7,249 nucleotides of DNA from an uncultured Clostridium sp. (GTDB taxonomy: Bacteria; Bacillota_A; Clostridia; TANB77; CAG-508), in NCBI GenBank assembly GCA_905200315.1, contig CAJKKA010000081.1, positions 1 through 7,249 on the forward strand, given 5' to 3'. This document shows, piece by piece, positions 6,361 through 7,249 of the stretch. Position 1 is the first letter of the stretch. Every line of letters starts with the position of its first letter. The notes beneath the pieces were generated by a model. It was not told the DNA's origin. It did not search any database and was given only the letters and a program-made list of their open reading frames with translations. Both the position numbers and the translations under genes were made by a program.

Positions 6361-7197
6361 TTATCTTCTTTTATTTCTCAAAAAAGTTGGTATTTCCATT
6401 TCATCATCCCAGTCATCTTGTTGTCTAACTGGTTCTGGAGTTCTTTCAACTTTTGGTTCAATTCTTGGTTCTGGTTCTACAACTGTTTCTCTATGTACAA
6501 CTGGCTTAGGTTCTACCTTAGCAACTGGTGGTATTTCAGTCTTTTTGATTGGTGTTGGCTCCACGAATCCACCTTGAGGAGCTTCATCAAAACCCGTAGC
6601 TATAACTGTTATCATTATTTCATCTTCTAAGTCTTCTCTTATAGATGCCCCGAATATTATGTTTGCATCAGGGTCACATGACTCAGTTATTAAGTTAGAA
6701 GCTGCATTTGCTTCAAATAATGATAAACTTGGTCCTCCTGTTACATTAAGTAACACACCTTTTGCACCTCTTATAGATGTTTCAAGAAGTGGCGATTGTA
6801 TAGCTTCTTTAGCAGCTTCAATAGCTCTATTTTCTCCACTAGCGTTACCTATACCCATGTGAGCTAATCCTTTGTCTTTCATTATAGACGTAACATCGGC
6901 AAAGTCTAGGTTTATAAGTCCTGGAACTTTTATTAAGTCAGATATAGATTGTATCCCTTGTTTTAGCACATTATCAGCTATAGAGAATGCTTCTACTATA
7001 GATGTATTTTTTTGAACTACTTCAAGTAATCTATCATTTGGTATAGTTATTAATGTATCAACATTAGCTTTTAATTCTTCTATACCAGCTTCTGCATTTT
7101 TCATTCTTACTTTTCCTTCAAACCCAAAAGGCTTAGTAACAACACCTACTGTTAAGATGCCTTTTTGTTTTGCTAATTGAGCTACTACTGGAGTCAT
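6361..7197 (-). CDS. ftsZ: FtsZ-like protein lacking the N-terminal GTP-binding region
   Basis: The 278 residues are plainly FtsZ, the bacterial tubulin of the division ring, from just after the GTP-binding signature to the end. It begins [24 protein letters not shown], then has [14 protein letters not shown] (47-60), the core helix, the T7 loop [10 protein letters not shown] (93-102, with the catalytic Asp of the partner-activating loop), the C-terminal domain to about 203 ([20 protein letters not shown]), a Pro/Glu/Val-rich linker (about 204-262) and the C-terminal peptide [11 protein letters not shown] that binds partner proteins. Bacterial FtsZ is normally about 370-390 residues; the first ~110, with the GGGGNN loop and GGGTGTG signature, are absent. 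This is not an edge effect: the ATG has AAAGGAG 5 nt upstream, an in-frame TAG stands four codons before it, and no frame of the 52 nt upstream encodes the missing part. Such a protein should not bind GTP or polymerise alone. It could be a broken gene, a partial second copy, or an assembly fault. Confidence 0.85.
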   Translation of the reverse strand: MTPVVAQLAKQKGILTVGVVTKPFGFEGKVRMKNAEAGIEELKANVDTLITIPNDRLLEVVQKNTSIVEAFSIADNVLKQGIQSISDLIKVPGLINLDFADVTSIMKDKGLAHMGIGNASGENRAIEAAKEAIQSPLLETSIRGAKGVLLNVTGGPSLSLFEANAASNLITESCDPDANIIFGASIREDLEDEIMITVIATGFDEAPQGGFVEPTPIKKTEIPPVAKVEPKPVVHRETVVEPEPRIEPKVERTPEPVRQQDDWDDEMEIPTFLRNKRR

Positions 7198-7249
7198 AAT
7201 AGCTCCTTTCTAAATGTTATATTCTTAAACTCTCTTATTTTTATAACAA
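7198..7249 (-). other. Leader upstream of the truncated ftsZ
   Basis: These 52 A+T-rich bases hold a good Shine-Dalgarno, AAAGGAG (7203-7209), 5 nt from the ATG at 7197. Two of the three minus-strand frames contain stops. The third is open for 17 codons ([17 protein letters not shown]) and ends at a TGA overlapping the ftsZ start as ATGA. This may be the tail of an upstream gene or chance; it has no resemblance to the missing part of FtsZ. Confidence 0.5.

Noticed and set aside
6335..6862. Three plus-strand frames, including Gly/Ser-rich and Trp/Phe-rich ones, opposite ftsZ.
   Set aside because: They mirror the repetitive Pro/Glu/Val linker and C-terminal domain of FtsZ on the minus strand and lack ribosome binding sites.
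7198..7249. A simple frameshift in ftsZ, with the N-terminal half continuing in another frame.
   Set aside because: None of the three minus-strand frames upstream encodes anything like the conserved GMGGGTGTGA segment that should directly precede TPVVAQ.

Overview
The window is about 70% A+T and comes from a spore-forming Firmicute of the class Clostridia. Gene content and order (ftsZ, spoIIGA, sigE, sigG, ylmC-type gene, nrdR, pgeF, two-component pair), together with the strong Shine-Dalgarno sequences, fit the Peptostreptococcaceae (Clostridioides, Paraclostridium, Romboutsia relatives). That placement is inferred from synteny and composition, not from a database match. Every convincing gene lies on the minus strand, so the biological order runs from the right edge to the left.

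Right part (7249 to 5328): an ftsZ-like gene ends in a good intrinsic terminator (6307-6344). The gene as it stands starts at 7197 with its own Shine-Dalgarno and lacks about the first 110 residues of normal FtsZ, including the GTP-binding signature; this is the oddest thing here. Next comes spoIIGA, preceded by a promoter-like element with a 21-bp spacer and Spo0A-box-like sequence.

Middle (5311 to 3714): sigE, started by TTG and carrying a pro-sequence, follows spoIIGA by 16 nt. sigG follows sigE after 89 nt with no visible terminator. The SpoIIGA protease activates pro-SigE in the mother cell; SigG is the late forespore sigma factor. A strong hairpin terminator (3641-3690) closes this sporulation block.

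Left part (3388 to 1): after a 325-nt intergenic region with a candidate SigA promoter and a 16-nt direct repeat, a tightly packed run follows: a YlmC/YmxH PRC-barrel protein, NrdR (repressor of ribonucleotide reductase genes), PgeF (multicopper-oxidase-like purine nucleoside/peptidoglycan-editing protein), an OmpR/PhoB-type response regulator, and a PhoR/WalK-like sensor kinase cut off by the window edge. Gaps of 33, 1, 12 and 17 nt suggest one operon.

I found no mobile element, CRISPR array, tRNA or rRNA. Most of the window is conserved sporulation and housekeeping sequence. The points deserving a second look are the headless ftsZ, the spoIIG-like promoter and the ylmC leader.
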